Assembly: GCA_030152105.1 (NCBI GenBank)
Contig: JASLIH010000593.1
Coordinates: 1-18,482, forward strand
Length of the DNA: 18,482 nt
Origin: Actinomycetes bacterium
GTDB lineage: Bacteria > Actinomycetota > CALGFH01
Reading direction: 5' to 3'
A program made the position numbers and the translations under genes. Below are positions 16,393-18,482 of the stretch, piece by piece; the stretch's first letter is position 1; each line of letters begins with the position of its first letter. The notes under the pieces were generated by a model. It was not told the DNA's origin. It saw only the letters and a program-made list of their open reading frames with translations, and did not search any database.

Positions 16393-17340
16393 ATGCCAGG
16401 TCGCTTTGGTCGTGTGCTCACCGCCATGGCCACCCCGTTCAGCCCCGACGGCAACCTGGACGTCGACGGCGCCCAACGCCTGGCCCGCCACCTGCTCGAC
16501 AGCGGCACCGACACGCTGGTCGTGGCCGGCACCACCGGCGAGTCGCCCACCCTGACCGCCGACGAGAAGTCCCGCCTGTGGGCGGCGGTGGTTGAGGTCG
16601 CCGGCGGCGACCGGGTGATGGCCGGCACCTCGACCTACTCCACCGCCGAGTCGGTCGAGCTCACCTCCCTGGCCGAGAAGGCCGGGGCCGGGTCGCTGCT
16701 GCTGGTCACGCCCTACTACAACAAGCCGCCCCAGTCCGGCCTGGTCGCCCACTTCTCGGCCATCGCCGCCTCCACCGGCCTGCCCTGCATGCTCTACAAC
16801 ATCCCCGGGCGGACCGCCTGCGCCATCGAGGTGCCGACCATGGTCCGGCTGTTCGAGCAGCTGGACAACGTGGTCGCGGTCAAGGACGCGGTCGGCGACA
16901 TGGCCGCGGCCAGCCGCCTGCACCGCGAGACCGGCGGCCAGCTGGAGCAGTACTCGGGCGACGACAAGAACCTCCTGCCGCTGCTCGCCGTTGGCGGGGT
17001 CGGCGTGGTCAGCGTGGCCGCCCACCTGGTGGGGCCGGCCCTCCAGGAACTGGTGCGGGCCTTCGAGGGCGGCGACACGGCCACCGCCCTGCGGCTGCAC
17101 CTGGAGAACCTGGAGCTGTTCGAGGGCCTGTTCGCCACGTCCAGCCCGATCCTGCTCAAGGCGTGCATGAACCTGCTCGGCCTGCCCGCCGGGCCGCTGC
17201 GCCCCCCGCTGGTCGACGCCACGCCCGACCAGGTCGAGTTCGCCCGCGGCCTGCTGGCCGGGGTTGGACTCGGGGGGGTCCGGGGGGCTCAAGGAGCCGA
17301 AGGCGGTAGCCCCCCGGTGGATCGGGTGGCCCGTGACTGA
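16393..17340 (+). CDS. dapA: 4-hydroxy-tetrahydrodipicolinate synthase with an extended C-terminal tail
   Basis: DapA condenses pyruvate with aspartate semialdehyde, the first committed step of the diaminopimelate/lysine pathway; DapB acts next. The 315-aa TIM-barrel protein shows AGTTGESPTL with the catalytic Thr48 in TTGE (47-50), LYNIPGRT (134-141) with catalytic Tyr135 and Arg140, and Schiff-base Lys164 in VAVKDAVGD. TPYYNKP (106-112) is also conserved. The start is ATG 16393 with GGAGG 6 nt upstream. Family members are usually about 290-300 aa. Here the last 20 or so residues are a Gly-rich tail encoded by palindromic element A, which seems to have replaced the original end. The stop lies inside the next gene: the rnj GTG (17333) overlaps dapA by 8 nt. 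dapA-rnj adjacency is common in actinobacteria. Confidence 0.97.
   Translation: MPGRFGRVLTAMATPFSPDGNLDVDGAQRLARHLLDSGTDTLVVAGTTGESPTLTADEKSRLWAAVVEVAGGDRVMAGTSTYSTAESVELTSLAEKAGAGSLLLVTPYYNKPPQSGLVAHFSAIAASTGLPCMLYNIPGRTACAIEVPTMVRLFEQLDNVVAVKDAVGDMAAASRLHRETGGQLEQYSGDDKNLLPLLAVGGVGVVSVAAHLVGPALQELVRAFEGGDTATALRLHLENLELFEGLFATSSPILLKACMNLLGLPAGPLRPPLVDATPDQVEFARGLLAGVGLGGVRGAQGAEGGSPPVDRVARD
17271..17321. repeat. Palindromic element A at the 3' end of dapA
   Basis: CGGGGGGGTCCGG (17271-17283, also found at 712-724) runs into a hairpin with arms CCGGGGGGCT (17280-17289) and AGCCCCCCGG (17308-17317), an 18-nt loop and a following TGGA. The stem is identical to element B. It codes for the Gly-rich tail of DapA and ends 11 nt before the rnj start codon, so it may influence rnj translation or transcription. 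Confidence 0.6.
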
Positions 17341-18482
17341 GGTCAGCCAGGGACTTCCCCCGGCGGCACCCGGGGTGACCCGGGTCGCGTTCCTGGGCGG
17401 GCTGGGGGAGATCGGGCGCAACTGCGCGGTCGTCGAGGTCGACGGGGCCCGGCTGCTGGTCGACTGCGGGCTGGCGTTCCCCGACGCCGACCAGCCGGGC
17501 GTCGACATCATCCTGCCCGACTTCGCCTGGCTGGCCGAGGAGCCGGAGCGGGTCGTGGGGGTGGTCCTGACCCACGCCCACGAGGACCACATGGGGGCGC
17601 TGCCCTACTTCCTGCGCGACTTCGACGTGCCCGTCTACGGGACCAGGCTGTCGCTGGCCATGCTCGCCGCCAAGCTCGAGGAGCACCAGCTCAACCCGTC
17701 CCTGGTCGAGGTCGCGGGCGGCCAGCGGACCAACCTCGGCCCGTTCGACCTCGAGTTCTACGCCGTGTCGCACTCGATCCCCGACGGCATGGCCGTGGCC
17801 CTGCGCACCCCCGGCGGCACGATCGTGCACACCGGCGACTTCAAGATGGACCTCACCCCGATCGACGGCCGCCCCACCGACCTGGGGGGACTGGCCCGGC
17901 TGGCCTCCGAGGGCATCGACCTCCTCCTGTCGGACTCCACCAACGCCGACCAGCCCGGCTTCATCGTCTCCGAGGTCGAGGTCGGCCGGGCCCTTGAGGA
18001 CATCTTCGAGGCGGCCCGGCGCCGCATCGTGATCGCCTGCTTCGCCAGCCACGTCCACCGGGTCCAGCAGATCCTGGACACCGCGGCCCGCCTCGGTCGC
18101 AAGGTCGCCCTGGTCGGGCGCAGCATGATCCGCAACATGCGGGTCGCCTCCGATCTCGGCTACCTGCGCATCCCGGCCGGCCTGCTGATCCCCATGGAGG
18201 ACCTCACCTCCACCGACCCGGCCCGCACGGTGGTGCTGTGCACCGGCTCCCAGGGCGAGCCGTTCTCGGCCCTGACCCTGATGGCCGGCCGCGACCACAA
18301 GTGGGTCCGGATCGAGCCCGGCGACACCGTGGTGCTGTCGTCCTCACTGATCCTGGGCAACGAGGCCGCCGTCTACCGGACGATCAACGACCTGGCCCGG
18401 CTGGCCTCCGAGGGCATCGACCTCCTCCTGTCGGACTCCACCAACGCCGACCAGCCCGGCTTCATCGTCTCCGAGGTCGAGG
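17333..18482 (+). CDS. rnj: Ribonuclease J, N-terminal part (3' truncated by window edge)
   Basis: RNase J is a metallo-beta-lactamase/beta-CASP exo- and endoribonuclease for mRNA and rRNA processing. About 383 of the usual 550 or so residues are present. After a short leader comes VAFLGGLGEIGRN, then LVDCGLAFPD and GVDIILPD. The metal motif HAHEDH (81-86) follows, with His147 in AVSHSIPDG and HTGDFK (166-171). LLLSDSTNADQPG and VIACFASHVHRVQQI begin the beta-CASP domain, and VVLCTGSQGEP follows. The GTG start at 17333 overlaps the dapA stop; a later GTG (near 17375) is possible. The last 91 nt (18392-18482) are an exact copy of 17891-17981, so from about residue 354 the protein returns to LARLASEGIDLLLSDSTNAD instead of the expected RNase J continuation. 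The sequence after 18391 should not be trusted. Confidence 0.93.
   Translation, partial: MTEVSQGLPPAAPGVTRVAFLGGLGEIGRNCAVVEVDGARLLVDCGLAFPDADQPGVDIILPDFAWLAEEPERVVGVVLTHAHEDHMGALPYFLRDFDVPVYGTRLSLAMLAAKLEEHQLNPSLVEVAGGQRTNLGPFDLEFYAVSHSIPDGMAVALRTPGGTIVHTGDFKMDLTPIDGRPTDLGGLARLASEGIDLLLSDSTNADQPGFIVSEVEVGRALEDIFEAARRRIVIACFASHVHRVQQILDTAARLGRKVALVGRSMIRNMRVASDLGYLRIPAGLLIPMEDLTSTDPARTVVLCTGSQGEPFSALTLMAGRDHKWVRIEPGDTVVLSSSLILGNEAAVYRTINDLARLASEGIDLLLSDSTNADQPGFIVSEVE
17891..17981 (+). repeat. First copy of the 91-bp exact repeat in rnj
   Basis: It begins CTGGCCCGGCTGG and codes for residues 187 to about 217 of RNase J, where this sequence belongs in the family. The base before it differs (A at 17890, C at 18391), so the repeat starts exactly here. 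Confidence 0.9.
18392..18482 (+). repeat. Second copy of the 91-bp exact repeat, at the window end
   Basis: Identical to 17891-17981 over all 91 nt, offset by 501 nt (exactly 167 codons, so the frame stays open). It ends with the window. The context suggests a false join at a short shared CTGGCCCGGCTGGCC-like sequence. Confidence 0.9.

Overview
This window is about 18.5 kb of very GC-rich DNA, with codon third positions dominated by G and C. It looks like a chromosomal contig from an actinobacterium (Actinomycetota), probably an uncultured or deep-branching lineage. The indicators are a fused E2/E1 2-oxoglutarate decarboxylase/dehydrogenase (Kgd/OdhA type), a long actinobacterial Lhr helicase next to a Nei2-type glycosylase, an EspC-like type VII secretion substrate, and a lysine-biosynthesis gene order of the actinobacterial kind. 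I see no phage genes, integrase, transposase, rRNA, tRNA or CRISPR array.

Layout. Positions 1-2189 (+): the 3' part of dapB overlaps by 4 nt a 564-aa tandem ThyX-like protein. Positions 2266-2850 (+): a small membrane-anchored protein. Positions 2847-8212 (-): a likely operon kgd - CBS-domain protein - amidohydrolase-fold protein, preceded on the same strand by a TetR-like gene with a damaged DNA-binding domain (8283-8900). Positions 8907-14202 (+): lhr helicase and nei2 glycosylase, 7 nt apart. Positions 14204-14655 (+): the C-terminal remnant of an antitoxin followed by an intact MazF-family toxin. Positions 14666-15610 (-): an AlkA/HhH-GPD DNA glycosylase. Positions 15866-16165 (-): a 99-aa EspC/WXG100-like protein. 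Positions 16393-18482 (+): dapA overlapping rnj (RNase J), which is cut by the window end.

How it fits together. The outer genes (dapB, a ThyX-type gene, dapA, rnj) form a cluster that is contiguous or nearly so in many actinobacteria. Here it is split by about 14 kb carrying a TCA-cycle operon and a DNA-repair block (lhr, nei2, alkA) with a degraded toxin-antitoxin pair. DapA and DapB catalyse consecutive steps towards diaminopimelate and lysine. Kgd handles 2-oxoglutarate at the TCA branch point.

The most interesting signals are: (a) a GC-rich palindromic element present at least twice with an identical 10-bp stem, and a third time in a diverged form, each time inside a coding sequence; (b) an amidohydrolase-fold protein in which every catalytic metal-ligand motif I can locate is substituted, encoded with a CBS protein behind kgd; (c) a tandem, degenerate ThyX protein; (d) a MazF toxin whose antitoxin has lost its start and DNA-binding half; (e) a 91-bp exact in-frame repeat at the very end of the window, most likely an assembly artefact.
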